Assembly (NCBI GenBank): GCA_963169355.1
Contig: CAUJCR010000021.1
Location: 1 to 44,688, forward strand
DNA length: 44,688 bases
Direction: 5' to 3'
Source: Bacteroidota bacterium
GTDB lineage: Bacteria; Bacteroidota; Bacteroidia; B-17B0; Aurantibacillaceae
Positions within the stretch are counted from its first letter, which is position 1; every line of letters begins with the position of its first letter. A model generated the notes under the pieces. It did not search any database. It was given only the letters and a program-made list of their open reading frames with translations, and was not told where the DNA came from. Below are positions 7,744 through 16,856 of the stretch, piece by piece. The translations under genes and the position numbers were made by a program.

Positions 7744-8766
7744 ATGAAACACAAAGTAGCGGTTGTTATTTTAAACTGGAATGGAAAATTTTTTCTTGAA
7801 AAATTTTTGCCAAAAGTGATTAGCTACTCTCTTAATGCACAAATAGTAGTTGCCGACAATTGCTCAACAGATGATAGTATTGAGTTTGTATCTACACAGT
7901 ATCCCAATGTTCAAATTATAAAAAACACCAGTAATGACGGGTTTGCTCAAGGATATAACTTAGCGCTAAAACAAATTGAAGCTGAATATTATATTTTGCT
8001 TAATTCTGATGTAGAGGTAACAGAAAACTGGATAAATCCAATCATTCAGTTAATGGACAAAGATAAAGATATTGCCGCCTGTCAACCAAAAATATTAGAC
8101 TACAACTCACCTCATCTATTTGAGTACGCAGGAGCAAGTGGTGGATATATTGACAAATACGCCTACCCATTTTGTAGAGGTAGAATTTTTAATGTATTAG
8201 AAGAAGACAAACATCAATACGATGAGTTAAAAGAAGTATTTTGGGCAACTGGTGCCTGCATGTTTGTAAGAGCTGAAGCTTTTTGGAGTGTTAATGGTTT
8301 TGATAGTGATTATTTTGCACACATGGAAGAAATAGATTTATGTTGGCGAATGAAAAATATAGGTTATAAAAATTATGTGCAACCACAATCAATAGTATAT
8401 CATGTAGGCGGTGGCACTCTACATAAATTAAGCCCTAAAAAAACTTTTTTAAATTTTAGAAATAATTTAATTACTCTTACCAAAAACTCCGCCTCTTCTT
8501 TTTTATTTTTTAAAGTGTTTTATCGTATGGTTTTAGATGGGGTTGCCGCCATTAAATTTTTAGTTGAAGGTAGTTTTCAACATTTCATGGCTGTTATAAA
8601 AGCGCATTTTTCATTTTATGCTTATTTACCATCTACACTTCATAAAAGAAAACAGCTAAAGAAACATCCTAACTACCATCCATCTAAAACTCAAGTATTT
8701 AATAAAAACATAGTATTTGAACATTTTATTAAAGGAAAAAAAACATTTAATGATTTAACTTTTTAA
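7744..8766 (+). CDS. Family 2 glycosyltransferase
   Basis: A GT-A fold glycosyltransferase of 340 residues. The nucleotide-sugar domain spans about 4-230, beginning VAVVILNWNG, with VVADNCSTDDS in the nucleotide-binding part, LLNSDVEV as the acidic metal-binding motif and MEEIDLCWRMK as the catalytic-region motif. This pattern is typical of the WbbL/rhamnosyltransferase-like branch of GT2. The C-terminal third is basic and hydrophobic and may contact the membrane. It lies between a GWxTD gene and an acyl-carrier-protein phosphodiesterase gene with minimal spacing, in what looks like one operon. The donor and acceptor sugars cannot be told; a role in surface polysaccharide or protein glycosylation is inferred. 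Confidence 0.88.
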   Translation: MKHKVAVVILNWNGKFFLEKFLPKVISYSLNAQIVVADNCSTDDSIEFVSTQYPNVQIIKNTSNDGFAQGYNLALKQIEAEYYILLNSDVEVTENWINPIIQLMDKDKDIAACQPKILDYNSPHLFEYAGASGGYIDKYAYPFCRGRIFNVLEEDKHQYDELKEVFWATGACMFVRAEAFWSVNGFDSDYFAHMEEIDLCWRMKNIGYKNYVQPQSIVYHVGGGTLHKLSPKKTFLNFRNNLITLTKNSASSFLFFKVFYRMVLDGVAAIKFLVEGSFQHFMAVIKAHFSFYAYLPSTLHKRKQLKKHPNYHPSKTQVFNKNIVFEHFIKGKKTFNDLTF

Positions 8767-8770
8767 AACG

Positions 8771-9355
8771 TTGAATTATTTAGCACATAGTTTCTTATCG
8801 TTTAATCATACCGAAATAATGGTTGGGAATTTTATTGCCGACTCTGTTCCTGGAAATCATTTTGAACACTTTACCCAGCCTATTATTCAAGGTATAAAGT
8901 TGCACCGCAAAATAGATGCCTACACCGACCAACATCCTATTTACTTGAGTAGCAAACATCGTTTTAGCGCTCAATTTGATAAATACAGCGGTGTTTTAAT
9001 GGATATTTTTTATGATCACTTTTTGGCCAAAAATTTTCATTTATATTCCCCTCAGTCGTTAGAAACTTATAGTCAATCCGTGTATTCAGATTTAGCTCAC
9101 TATTTACCAATAATGCCCGAACATGCTAAGCGTTTTTATGAATACATGACCAAGCATCATATTTTATTTCATTACTCAAATACCAACCACATTGAAACTG
9201 TATTAACTCATTTAAGTCATCGCATTAGAAATAGAGTGGAGTTACAACAGGCTATGCCATTATTTAAAGAGCAATACGAGGAGATTGAATCTGAGTTTTT
9301 TGCGTTTTTTGATGATTTAGTAGAATATTGCAAAAAACAACCCGAATTTTTGTAA
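8771..9355 (+). CDS. acpH: Acyl carrier protein phosphodiesterase family protein
   Basis: The 194-residue protein begins MNYLAHSFLSF and continues with VGNFIADSVPGN and KLHRKIDAYTDQHP, the signature of the AcpH (YajB) family. Its conserved His and Asp residues place it in the HD-like metal-dependent hydrolases that remove the 4'-phosphopantetheine arm from holo-ACP. The start is a TTG at 8771, four bases after the glycosyltransferase stop, chosen because the family begins with exactly this motif and no ATG lies upstream in frame. The stop codon overlaps the -7 box of the next transcription unit. True ACP phosphodiesterase activity is assumed from the family only. Confidence 0.82.
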   Translation: MNYLAHSFLSFNHTEIMVGNFIADSVPGNHFEHFTQPIIQGIKLHRKIDAYTDQHPIYLSSKHRFSAQFDKYSGVLMDIFYDHFLAKNFHLYSPQSLETYSQSVYSDLAHYLPIMPEHAKRFYEYMTKHHILFHYSNTNHIETVLTHLSHRIRNRVELQQAMPLFKEQYEEIESEFFAFFDDLVEYCKKQPEFL

Positions 9356-9360
9356 ATTTG
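9353..9360 (+). promoter_or_regulatory. -7 box for the ferredoxin reductase-ferredoxin operon
   Basis: TAAATTTG matches TAnnTTTG exactly and its first three bases are the stop codon of the preceding gene. A weak TTG lies 22 bases upstream (9328-9330). The ATG of the reductase follows at 9381. Confidence 0.5.
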
Positions 9361-9380
9361 CGCCAATTTTAACAGAAACG

Positions 9381-10391
9381 ATGATTACAACAGATATAGC
9401 CATTATAGGCGCAGGACCCGTGGGATTGTTTGCTATTTTTGAAGCTGGGCTTTTAAAAATGCGTTGCCATTTAATTGATTATCTCCCACAAGCAGGAGGG
9501 CAGCTATCCGAAATTTACCCTAAAAAACCAATTTATGATATTCCAGGCTATCCAAGCGTGTTAGCTCAAGAACTAATAGATAATTTATTAATACAAGCGG
9601 AGCCTTTTCATCCTACATTTACTTTTGGCGAAAGAATTGAAACTCTTGAAAAACGAGGCGAAAGAGATTTTAGATTAGTAACCAACTTAGGTACCGAAAT
9701 TTTTGCTAAGGTAGTTGTTATTGCTGGCGGTCTTGGCTGTTTTGAGCCTCGCAAACCCGAAGTAGAAGGTTTAGCTAAGTTTGAAAACGGAAAGGGCATA
9801 AACTATATGATTATTGACCCTGACAAGTACCGAGGACAACGAATGGTTATTGCTGGTGGAGGCGATAGCGCGCTAGATTGGACCATCTTTTTAAGTGAGG
9901 TTTGTTCGGAGCTTACCCTAGTTCATAGAAGCGAAAGTTTTAGAGGCGCACCTGATAGCGTAAATAAAGTAATGAAGTTGGCAGAAGATGGGAAAATAAA
10001 ATTAATGCTTAACACCAATTTAAGTCGTGTAGATGGCGACAATCAATTAGAATCTGTATCGATGGTGAACGCTAAAACTAAGGAAGAAACAACCATTAAA
10101 ACAGATCATTTAATTCCATTATTTGGTTTAAGTCCTAAGTTAGGACCTATTGAAACATTTGGTTTAAATATCGATAAAAATGCCATTGAGGTTAATACTG
10201 ATGATTACTCAACTAACATTGAAGGTGTATATGCAATAGGCGACATTAATACATACACTAATAAACTAAAACTCATTTTATGTGGTTTTCATGAAGCTGC
10301 ATTAATGAGCCATAGTGCCTATAAATACATCAATCCAGGCGTTAAATACACGATGAAATATACAACCGTGCAAGGCGTAAACGAATTTTAG
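9381..10391 (+). CDS. Thioredoxin-reductase-like ferredoxin--NADP(+) reductase
   Basis: This 336-residue flavoprotein has the two-dinucleotide-fold layout of thioredoxin reductase: an FAD site at IIGAGPVG (about 8-15) with LPQAGGQLSEIYP, an NADP site at AGGGDSALDW (about 157-166), and a C-terminal FAD motif GVYAIGDIN. The redox CxxC of thioredoxin reductases is absent, which together with the length identifies the ferredoxin-NADP reductase type known from Bacillus YumC and Chlorobium. It moves electrons between NADPH and ferredoxin. A [2Fe-2S] ferredoxin gene follows 11 bases downstream and is its likely partner. Confidence 0.9.
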   Translation: MITTDIAIIGAGPVGLFAIFEAGLLKMRCHLIDYLPQAGGQLSEIYPKKPIYDIPGYPSVLAQELIDNLLIQAEPFHPTFTFGERIETLEKRGERDFRLVTNLGTEIFAKVVVIAGGLGCFEPRKPEVEGLAKFENGKGINYMIIDPDKYRGQRMVIAGGGDSALDWTIFLSEVCSELTLVHRSESFRGAPDSVNKVMKLAEDGKIKLMLNTNLSRVDGDNQLESVSMVNAKTKEETTIKTDHLIPLFGLSPKLGPIETFGLNIDKNAIEVNTDDYSTNIEGVYAIGDINTYTNKLKLILCGFHEAALMSHSAYKYINPGVKYTMKYTTVQGVNEF

Positions 10392-10402
10392 AATAACCAA
10401 CT

Positions 10403-10729
10403 ATGGCAGATATTAAAATACATATTCAAAATAGCGACAATAGCATTACAACATTAGAGGCTCCAACAGACATGGGCTTAAGTTTAATGGAATTTTTAAA
10501 GGGCAATGAATATGATATTTTAGCTACTTGTGGTGGTATGGCACTTTGCGCTACTTGCCATGTAGAGGTTGTTAATGGATTTGATAATTTACCTGAAATT
10601 AGTAACGATGAATATGCCATGTTAGATACATTACCTAACATTACAGATACTTCGCGCTTATCTTGCCAATTAAAATTAAATGAGGCAATGGATAACATCA
10701 CCGTAAAAATTATGGGTGATGGCAACTAA
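10403..10729 (+). CDS. [2Fe-2S] ferredoxin, adrenodoxin type
   Basis: A 108-residue soluble electron carrier. Four cluster ligands are visible with the adrenodoxin-type spacing CX5CX2C...C: C43, C49, C52 and C88. The surrounding text (ATCGGMALCATCHVEV and SRLSCQLKL) matches ferredoxins that serve Fe-S assembly, hydroxylases or desaturases. It lies directly after the ferredoxin reductase gene in the same direction, so the pair probably forms a short NADPH-to-acceptor electron chain. The final acceptor is not encoded next to it. Confidence 0.92.
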   Translation: MADIKIHIQNSDNSITTLEAPTDMGLSLMEFLKGNEYDILATCGGMALCATCHVEVVNGFDNLPEISNDEYAMLDTLPNITDTSRLSCQLKLNEAMDNITVKIMGDGN

Positions 10730-10731
10730 GT

Positions 10732-10754
10732 GATAGTAAAACTTAGATGCTATC
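10732..10754 (+). terminator. Possible terminator after the ferredoxin gene
   Basis: GATAG (10732-10736) and CTATC (10750-10754) form a 5-bp stem with a 13-base loop, followed by TTTTA, between two convergent genes. The stem is short, so the call is weak. Confidence 0.3.
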
Positions 10755-10756
10755 TT

Positions 10757-11947
10757 TTACAGAGCCTTAATTTTTTCAATTAGTTCAACGGTTCCTTTAT
10801 AATCCTCAGCCGAATACTTGTCGTCTTGTGCCTTTTTAATAGCCTCGTTAGCTTTAGCAAGGGCTAAATCTTTCTTTTTTAGTTTATACAAAACAGCGGC
10901 ATAAGTATCTAAAAAAGCATAAAGATGAGTTGTTTCACAAGCTTTCTTTATCCATTGTTCAGCTTTTTCTAAAGCTTTTGTATCGGTAATGTTTTCATAA
11001 AAATTCCAAGCAACTGAGTTTAATGCTTCTGGATTATTCAAATAATAGGAGTCTGTATGTTTAATAGCTAAATCGGCGTAGTTATCCCATTTTGCTTGGC
11101 GTTCATAAAGAGCTAAGTCTGATTCAAAGAAGATGCGCTCGGTATTGGGAGAATTGAATGTTTTAATTTTTAATTTTAATTGTTCGTACTCTTTTTCATT
11201 AAAGGTTTTTGAACGAATCATTCCCATGAGTGCCGATTTCAGAACATAATCTATCTTTGGATCTACATCTTCTTTAGTATATAATTCCACATACTTATCC
11301 TTGTGTTCAACTACAAACTTAAACGTTTTATCGTTCATGTCATTTACATGATTTAGTATAATTTGCCAATTTGGTTTGGAAAACAAGGCGTCTTCTTTTT
11401 GTGCTTCAAGATATGTTTTTGCAATATCGTCAGAGTACAAGCAGGTATTATCTCGTGCTTCAATATACTTTAACATAAACTCTGGATTATTTTTATTGGC
11501 TTCGTATTTATCTACAAAAAATGAAAATGTAGAATCAGTCTGCATGGCTTTTTTACCCAAATTAATAAAGTTTTGAGCATCCATAGATCCAGCCACACGA
11601 TGAATTAGTTTGCCATTTCCATCAATAAATAAAAGGTTAGGATAACACAACACCTCATACTGTTCAGCAAGTTTAATCCCCTCCCCTTTTTCCATATCAA
11701 TTTTTGCATTAATAAAATTAGCGTTATAAAAATCAGCTACCGCTTTATCTGTAAAAATTTTAGCTGCCATAAATTTACAAGGACCACACCACGTTGTGTA
11801 GGCATCAATAAAAATTAATTTATTAGCTGATAATGCTTTTTCTTTTAGCTCAGCAAACGACGAATGGTCAAAACGAATACCCTTATCTTGGGCAATAGCC
11901 ACGGTGGCTATAAAAAGTGTAAATGCAATTTTTAAGATTTTATTCAT
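10757..11947 (-). CDS. Exported thioredoxin-fold protein
   Basis: The 396-residue protein has a signal peptide (about 1-20), a thioredoxin-fold domain (about 25-130) with the active-site pair C54/C57 in TWCGPCK and the cis-Pro segment YPNLLFID, then a helical C-terminal region (about 150-396) that looks like degenerate tetratricopeptide repeats. It most likely works in the periplasm as a thiol-disulphide reductant or isomerase. The pentapeptide-repeat gene ends 7 bases upstream, suggesting co-transcription. The partner proteins are unknown. Confidence 0.85.
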   Translation of the reverse strand: MNKILKIAFTLFIATVAIAQDKGIRFDHSSFAELKEKALSANKLIFIDAYTTWCGPCKFMAAKIFTDKAVADFYNANFINAKIDMEKGEGIKLAEQYEVLCYPNLLFIDGNGKLIHRVAGSMDAQNFINLGKKAMQTDSTFSFFVDKYEANKNNPEFMLKYIEARDNTCLYSDDIAKTYLEAQKEDALFSKPNWQIILNHVNDMNDKTFKFVVEHKDKYVELYTKEDVDPKIDYVLKSALMGMIRSKTFNEKEYEQLKLKIKTFNSPNTERIFFESDLALYERQAKWDNYADLAIKHTDSYYLNNPEALNSVAWNFYENITDTKALEKAEQWIKKACETTHLYAFLDTYAAVLYKLKKKDLALAKANEAIKKAQDDKYSAEDYKGTVELIEKIKAL

Positions 11948-11954
11948 GGGATAT

Positions 11955-12518
11955 TTATTGAATGTTTAATTGATATTTGATTAACAAGCGTTCCAAATCG
12001 TAAGCATTAATTTTAGCAAATTTAATAGTATTTACTTCAGGATCTATTGAAAAGTTTTGCAAAGAAGTTAAATCAACACCTGATAAATTAGTGTTATTAA
12101 AAATAGCCTCTTGTACATCACATTCTAAAAAACGACATTTTGATAAATCGCTACTCGTAAAGTTTACTTCGTGCATCTTACAATGTTTAAACGTGCTCGA
12201 ATTTAATTTTTTACTATCAAACGAGGCATAATCGCATAAACAATTCTCAAGATGAATTTCAAAAGCAAAATCTTTTGCTTGATAAAAATTTACACCAATG
12301 AGCTTGCAGTTTTTAAAAGTTACATTTTGTAATTTAGAGTTGCGTAGCTTACAATTACTAAAGTTGCAGGAGGTAAACACGCATTGGCTAAAACCTATAT
12401 TTGAAATATCGGTAAATACACAGTTTTCAAATTCATAGTTTGTGTATTCATCAAGTTCCATTTTTTTACTCGAAAAATCTTGATGAGATATAATTTGTAA
12501 TTTAGTTTGCGAAACCAT
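11955..12518 (-). CDS. Pentapeptide-repeat protein (Qnr/McbG-like)
   Basis: The 187-residue protein consists almost wholly of pentapeptide repeats, with the pattern A/C-[D/N/S]-[L/F]-x-x seen in FTSCNFSNCKLRNSKLQNV, FKHCKMHEVNFTSSDLSKC and onward, so it should form a right-handed quadrilateral beta-helix. Length and the non-repeat C-terminal tail (YDLERLLIKYQLNIQ) resemble the Qnr/McbG group, some members of which mimic DNA and protect gyrase from quinolones. Whether this protein does so is unknown; many chromosomal Bacteroidota homologues have no tested activity. No signal peptide is present, so it should be cytoplasmic. It precedes the thioredoxin-fold gene by 7 bases. Confidence 0.82.
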   Translation of the reverse strand: MVSQTKLQIISHQDFSSKKMELDEYTNYEFENCVFTDISNIGFSQCVFTSCNFSNCKLRNSKLQNVTFKNCKLIGVNFYQAKDFAFEIHLENCLCDYASFDSKKLNSSTFKHCKMHEVNFTSSDLSKCRFLECDVQEAIFNNTNLSGVDLTSLQNFSIDPEVNTIKFAKINAYDLERLLIKYQLNIQ

Positions 12519-12582
12519 ATTTTTTTTACCTACAATTATATTTGGTATAATCTGTTTTTAAAAATACAAATTTTATTATACT

Positions 12583-12608
12583 AAAAAAAGAAGGAGGCTT
12601 TCGCCTCC
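12583..12608 (-). terminator. Intrinsic terminator of rpoD
   Basis: GGAGGC (12593-12598) and GCCTCC (12603-12608) form a GC-rich stem with a TTTC loop; read on the minus strand the stem is followed by TTC and a run of seven Ts. It is a classic intrinsic terminator, about 45 bases after the rpoD stop codon. Confidence 0.85.
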
Positions 12609-12654
12609 CACTTTTCACTAAACTAAACAGAACAAGCACAAAATTTTTATATCA

Positions 12655-13521
12655 TTAGCCTAAATAGCCAACCAACATTTTACTGTGAGAGGTGCGTTTT
12701 AAGCGTCGTACTGCTTTTTCTTTTATTTGCCGAACTCTTTCTCTGGTTAATTCAAATTTCTCACCTATTTCTTCTAATGAATGAGCATGAGAACCGCTTA
12801 AGCCATAATAAAGCCTAATAACATCTGCCTCACGCATTGTTAAAGAAGATAAAGCACGTTCAATTTCATTTCTTAAACTCTCAATCATTAACGAATTATC
12901 AGGCGCTTCCTCATGCTTATTTTCAATTAATTCGTACATACTTCCGCCGTCTTCATTAATATTTAATGGCGCATCCATGCTCATGTGTCGCCCTTGATTT
13001 CGCATAATATCTCTAATATCATCTGGTAAAATATCTATTGCTTCAGATACTTCCTCGGCAGTTGGTTCACGCTCCAAGTCTTGCTCTAACTTAGCATACA
13101 CTTTATTAATTTTATTAATAGCGCCTATTTTATTTAAAGGCAAGCGTACAATACGAGATTGTTCGGCCAATGCTTGCAAAATTGATTGACGAATCCACCA
13201 AACAGCATAAGAAATAAACTTAAAACCACGTGTTTCATCAAAGCGTTGCGCCGATTTTATTAAACCCATATTGCCTTCGTTAATTAAGTCGGGTAAACTT
13301 AACCCTTGGTTTTGGTATTGTTTAGATACAGAAACCACAAAACGCAAATTTGCTTTTACCAATTTATCTAATGCTTTTTGATCGCCTGCTTTAATTTTTT
13401 GAGCCAGTATTACCTCTTCTTCTGCGGAAATTAATTCTACACGACCTATATCTTGTAAATACATGTCTAAGGAAGCTGTTTCACGGTTTGTGATTTGCTT
13501 GGTTATTTTTAACTGTCTCAT
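12655..13521 (-). CDS. rpoD: Primary RNA polymerase sigma factor RpoD/SigA
   Basis: The 288-residue sigma-70 has regions 1.2 to 4 in order: 1.2 in [15 protein letters not shown] (about 17-31), 2 in [19 protein letters not shown] through [13 protein letters not shown] (about 62-115), 3 (about 130-210) and 4.2 in [18 protein letters not shown] and [17 protein letters not shown] near the C-terminus. Region 1.1 and the non-conserved insertion of proteobacterial RpoD are missing. This short form is the normal primary sigma factor of Bacteroidota, which recognises the TAnnTTTG promoters seen throughout this window. A strong terminator follows, so it is probably monocistronic. Confidence 0.96.
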   Translation of the reverse strand: MRQLKITKQITNRETASLDMYLQDIGRVELISAEEEVILAQKIKAGDQKALDKLVKANLRFVVSVSKQYQNQGLSLPDLINEGNMGLIKSAQRFDETRGFKFISYAVWWIRQSILQALAEQSRIVRLPLNKIGAINKINKVYAKLEQDLEREPTAEEVSEAIDILPDDIRDIMRNQGRHMSMDAPLNINEDGGSMYELIENKHEEAPDNSLMIESLRNEIERALSSLTMREADVIRLYYGLSGSHAHSLEEIGEKFELTRERVRQIKEKAVRRLKRTSHSKMLVGYLG

Positions 13522-13677
13522 GGCTACTAATTTTTGAGGTTCTATAATATATTACGAAATATTATAAATTAAGTTACAGCCTTTTGAGTGAATATACCAT
13601 TTAACTGATTGAACTAGAACAATAAATTAGTGGCTGATATACATATAGATTAAAAAAGCCCTTTTTAGTTTATCATT

Positions 13678-15957
13678 CTACTTAATTTTAAATCTTAAGC
13701 CAACATAAAACATTCTACCATAAATTGGTCCCCACACCATACTGGCATCAAAATATTTGTTGTATGGTGCATCACTTGCCACAATTGGATTTTGTTGTTT
13801 ATAATCTAAGGCATTTTCAACTCCTACATACACATGAAAATCGGCTCGTTTAATTTTAGTCATATATGTTACTTGCGACAACACATTATAAAAATCTGGA
13901 GAATAGGATGCGCGTTGATACTCGCTAGGATTATTGAGTGTTTGTGGCAGTCGTTTTTTTCCATTATACTGTAAAGTGGCATCAAATAACCAATGTTTGT
14001 TTTTAGTTTCATACGACAAATTTATAAAAGCGCGATGGTTAGACACTAAGGCCTTTTGCATTAATCCTGTTTTGTAATTCACTTTAGTATCTACATAACG
14101 ATACGCCGTTTTCACATTCAGTCGTTTACGAATTTCCCAGCCAAATTCGGCTTGTGCTGTATTAGAATATGAAGGACCTTGCAGATTATACAACCAAACT
14201 TGTTGTGTATTATAATCCACATCTACTACCACTTGTTGTGTAAAATCAGTTCGATATAAATCAATAGTAATGTATGCTTCCTTATAATTTAATTTCATTT
14301 TTTGAGTAAAATTAAATCCGTAATTCCATCCAGTTTCAGGATTTAAGCCATAAGGCATTTTTAAATCAGAGGATTGAATGATCCAATCTCTTGATGATGC
14401 CATTAAGGCCGTATTTTCTGCAAATACATTAGCTGTTTTTAAGGCTCTGCCACCACTTACCCGAAATACTGTTTTACTCTCATTTAAAGCATATCTAAGA
14501 TGTAACCTTGGCGTAAAAAACAAGCCATAGTAATTATGATAATCGGCTCTTAAACCAGCCACAACATTCAATTTTTCGCCTTTGTTATGTGCCATTTCTA
14601 TAAATGCCCCGCCTACTCTCTCCTCTCGTATAAATTTGAACAATCGATATTGCTCATCTACAAAATCATTCAAATAACTAGCTCCAATTTTATACGTGTT
14701 TGCAGTGGTTCCAATAATTCCTTGATAGATATAATTGGCATAGAAGGTTTTTTGCAAGCCATTATATGAGTTTAAACCATAATAATTGTTTTGTTCATGA
14801 TTCAAATACGAGAGTTGTAGCCCCATACTAGTTCCTGGCTTTTTTCTAAACACATAGCCTGTTTTACTATACAATTCCCATTTGGTATTTTTAATGCCTA
14901 TTTTATACAATAAAGCTGTGTCGGCCATAATACCTCCCATTTTATGACCTTCGAGATTTGCAGAATCCATCACATTAAGATACTGCCCTCCTATTCTATC
15001 ATCAATCATATAACCGCCACCAAATTGCGCTTCAAAGCCATTACTTGAGTTATAAGCATATTTATTTAATATATTATATTGTTTTCCAACTGGAATATCC
15101 ATAAAGCCATCTGCATTTAAGTCTTCTTTCATCGGGTTGAAACTCGAATGCGTTAGCAATCCCACAGAAAATTTTTCGTTAAACCGATGTTTTAAATTTA
15201 AGTTGTATTCGTTTCGAGCATTTTGATTAACATACGTATTAAAATGTAATCTATCTGAAGTTTCAGGGTTTTGAAGTTCTGTATTAATTTGTCCAGTAAA
15301 ACTTTCATAACCATTTACTACCGAACCAGCGCCCTTACTCAACTGAATTGATTGAATCCAAGTACCAGGAATAAAACTTAAGCCATAACCATTGGCTAAA
15401 CCTCTCATATAAGGCATATTTTCTTTTGTGATTTGAGCATATTGACCTGACAAGCCTAACATTTGTATTTGCTTACTTCCAGTTACTGCATCCGAAAAAT
15501 TCACATCTACACTTGGGTTTGTTTCAAAACTCTCCGACAAATTACAACAAGCCGCTTTCATGAGTGAGCGTTCGTTAAGTGTTTCAACTTTAATTGGGTT
15601 CAAGTACGATAACTCCGTTCCAGTACTTTCATACACCACTTCTACCTCATTTAAAGCAACGCCACCTTTAAGTCGAATTGTAATAAATTTAGTGGTGTCT
15701 TTTACCATTAATGTATCACTTTGATATCCTAAAGCCGTAACAATTAATTGCTTACTCTCTGTCGATGTTGGAATTTTAAATCGCCCATTAGCATCAGTTG
15801 TTGTACCTATAGCGGTATTTAACCAAAATATAGTTACACCAGGTAAATCGCTGGTGTCCTTTTTATCTACAGAAATTTCTTGAACCCTACCTTTTACTTG
15901 TGCCCAATGAGGCGTAGCAAAAAATACCCCCAAGAGGAATAATAATAACGTTCTCAT
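13678..15957 (-). CDS. TonB-dependent receptor, probably for metal
   Basis: The 759-residue outer-membrane protein has a signal peptide (1-19), a carboxypeptidase-regulatory-like domain (about 20-105), a plug domain (about 115-225) and a 22-strand beta-barrel ending in an aromatic strand (YVGLRFKIK). No SusD gene follows, so it is not a polysaccharide system. A Cys-Cys pair lies at the start of the plug (MKAACCNLSESFETNPSVDV), a feature that I associate with the metal-linked members of the family. It is the last gene of an operon with an HMA-domain protein and an HYC_CC_PP protein, both cysteine-rich, so copper or another soft metal is the likely substrate. That substrate assignment is inferred. 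Confidence 0.87.
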   Translation of the reverse strand: MRTLLLFLLGVFFATPHWAQVKGRVQEISVDKKDTSDLPGVTIFWLNTAIGTTTDANGRFKIPTSTESKQLIVTALGYQSDTLMVKDTTKFITIRLKGGVALNEVEVVYESTGTELSYLNPIKVETLNERSLMKAACCNLSESFETNPSVDVNFSDAVTGSKQIQMLGLSGQYAQITKENMPYMRGLANGYGLSFIPGTWIQSIQLSKGAGSVVNGYESFTGQINTELQNPETSDRLHFNTYVNQNARNEYNLNLKHRFNEKFSVGLLTHSSFNPMKEDLNADGFMDIPVGKQYNILNKYAYNSSNGFEAQFGGGYMIDDRIGGQYLNVMDSANLEGHKMGGIMADTALLYKIGIKNTKWELYSKTGYVFRKKPGTSMGLQLSYLNHEQNNYYGLNSYNGLQKTFYANYIYQGIIGTTANTYKIGASYLNDFVDEQYRLFKFIREERVGGAFIEMAHNKGEKLNVVAGLRADYHNYYGLFFTPRLHLRYALNESKTVFRVSGGRALKTANVFAENTALMASSRDWIIQSSDLKMPYGLNPETGWNYGFNFTQKMKLNYKEAYITIDLYRTDFTQQVVVDVDYNTQQVWLYNLQGPSYSNTAQAEFGWEIRKRLNVKTAYRYVDTKVNYKTGLMQKALVSNHRAFINLSYETKNKHWLFDATLQYNGKKRLPQTLNNPSEYQRASYSPDFYNVLSQVTYMTKIKRADFHVYVGVENALDYKQQNPIVASDAPYNKYFDASMVWGPIYGRMFYVGLRFKIK

Positions 15958-15979
15958 TATAATTTAAATTATAGAGTTA

Positions 15980-16321
15980 TTATTTTTTCTCGCAGTGTTT
16001 ACTTTCGTATTTGCAACAATCAGGCAAACCATTATAAGCCTTTAAATCAGCCTCTTTGTTAGCTGTTTTATGACCTGATTTAGCAATAGCTGTTTCTATT
16101 TGTTCTAAACTTACTTTTTTAGTATCAAAAGTAATAGTAATGGCCTGAGTTTCTTCATTCCAAGTAGCATCTTTCACGCCTTTTATATCAACTGAATTTT
16201 CAATGCGTTCTTTACATTCATCGCAATTTCCTTTTACAGCAATGGTAGATGTTTGAATAGTAGATTGGGCTGTTAATTGAATGGATACAAATAATCCAAA
16301 TAATAAAATGATTGTTTTCAT
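15980..16321 (-). CDS. Exported heavy-metal-associated (HMA) domain protein
   Basis: A 113-residue protein with a signal peptide (1-19) and one ferredoxin-like HMA domain (about 24-92). The metal-binding pair is C33 and C36 in GNCDECKERI, within the usual beta-alpha-beta start of the fold. After the domain comes a short tail with further cysteines (LPDCCKYESKHCEKK) that could add metal ligands. Exported HMA proteins of this kind bind copper or similar ions in the periplasm. It lies 22 bases before the TonB receptor gene and 60 bases after the HYC_CC_PP gene, all in one direction. Confidence 0.87.
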   Translation of the reverse strand: MKTIILLFGLFVSIQLTAQSTIQTSTIAVKGNCDECKERIENSVDIKGVKDATWNEETQAITITFDTKKVSLEQIETAIAKSGHKTANKEADLKAYNGLPDCCKYESKHCEKK

Positions 16322-16381
16322 ATTGATTAGTATTTTAAGTTAAATATTTAATAAGTTGTTTGAGCGGTATCAATCAACAAA

Positions 16382-16777
16382 TCAAATTCTTAAAACACTT
16401 ATATCAACAATATGACTTTGGATTAAATTAGGCGGATGTGTACTTAAATTATTTAAAGCAACATCTTCTCCTAAAGATTGGAAAGCATAATAAATTGAAG
16501 TAGGAACAATGATAAATAACTTGGTAATACTCGTTTTAATTTCAGAAACTGCTTTATCAATAAAAAAGCTTGCCTGAAACGACACATGCTTACTATCATT
16601 TTCACAACAGTCGTCTGTACTTTCTTCTCCGTCACAACAAGAGGAAGTATCAGTAATTAAGGAAATTTCTTCTAATTCACCGCCACAATAATGAGCAATT
16701 ACACACACTCCAACCGTAGTAAATAAATACACACTTACTAAGGAAATATAAAATATTTTAAGGAATAAGGCTTTCAT
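16382..16777 (-). CDS. HYC_CC_PP family cysteine-rich protein
   Basis: The 131-residue protein has an N-terminal hydrophobic signal or anchor (about 6-30) and the three motifs that give the family its name: HYCGG near 29-33, two Cys-Cys pairs (SSCCDGE and DDCCEND, about 46-60), and HPPN near the C-terminus. It is a Bacteroidota family of unknown biochemistry, regularly found next to HMA proteins and TonB receptors. The His and Cys clusters suggest metal binding or sensing in the periplasm. It is the first gene of the operon and has a TATCTTTG box 10 bases upstream of the ATG. Confidence 0.75.
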   Translation of the reverse strand: MKALFLKIFYISLVSVYLFTTVGVCVIAHYCGGELEEISLITDTSSCCDGEESTDDCCENDSKHVSFQASFFIDKAVSEIKTSITKLFIIVPTSIYYAFQSLGEDVALNNLSTHPPNLIQSHIVDISVLRI

Positions 16778-16787
16778 TTCACTTTCA

Positions 16788-16795
16788 CAAAGATA
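16788..16795 (-). promoter_or_regulatory. -7 box of the HYC/HMA/TonB operon
   Basis: On the minus strand the bases read TATCTTTG, a full TAnnTTTG match. Transcription should begin about 7 bases before the ATG at 16777. I do not see a well-spaced -33 element. Confidence 0.5.
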
Positions 16796-16856
16796 CGCTG
16801 TTTAATTATTCAATTATATCTATTTTGTTAAAAATTTCAAAGTACTTCTAGTTCAT

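Noticed and set aside
10426..10725. Minus-strand frame opposite the ferredoxin gene
   Set aside because: It lies opposite a gene with all cluster cysteines and has no recognisable domain; it is a shadow.
13640..13677. Weak A-run/T-run stem between rpoD and the TonB receptor as a terminator
   Set aside because: The stem AAAAAG/CTTTTT is short and nearly all AT, so it cannot be told from the background.
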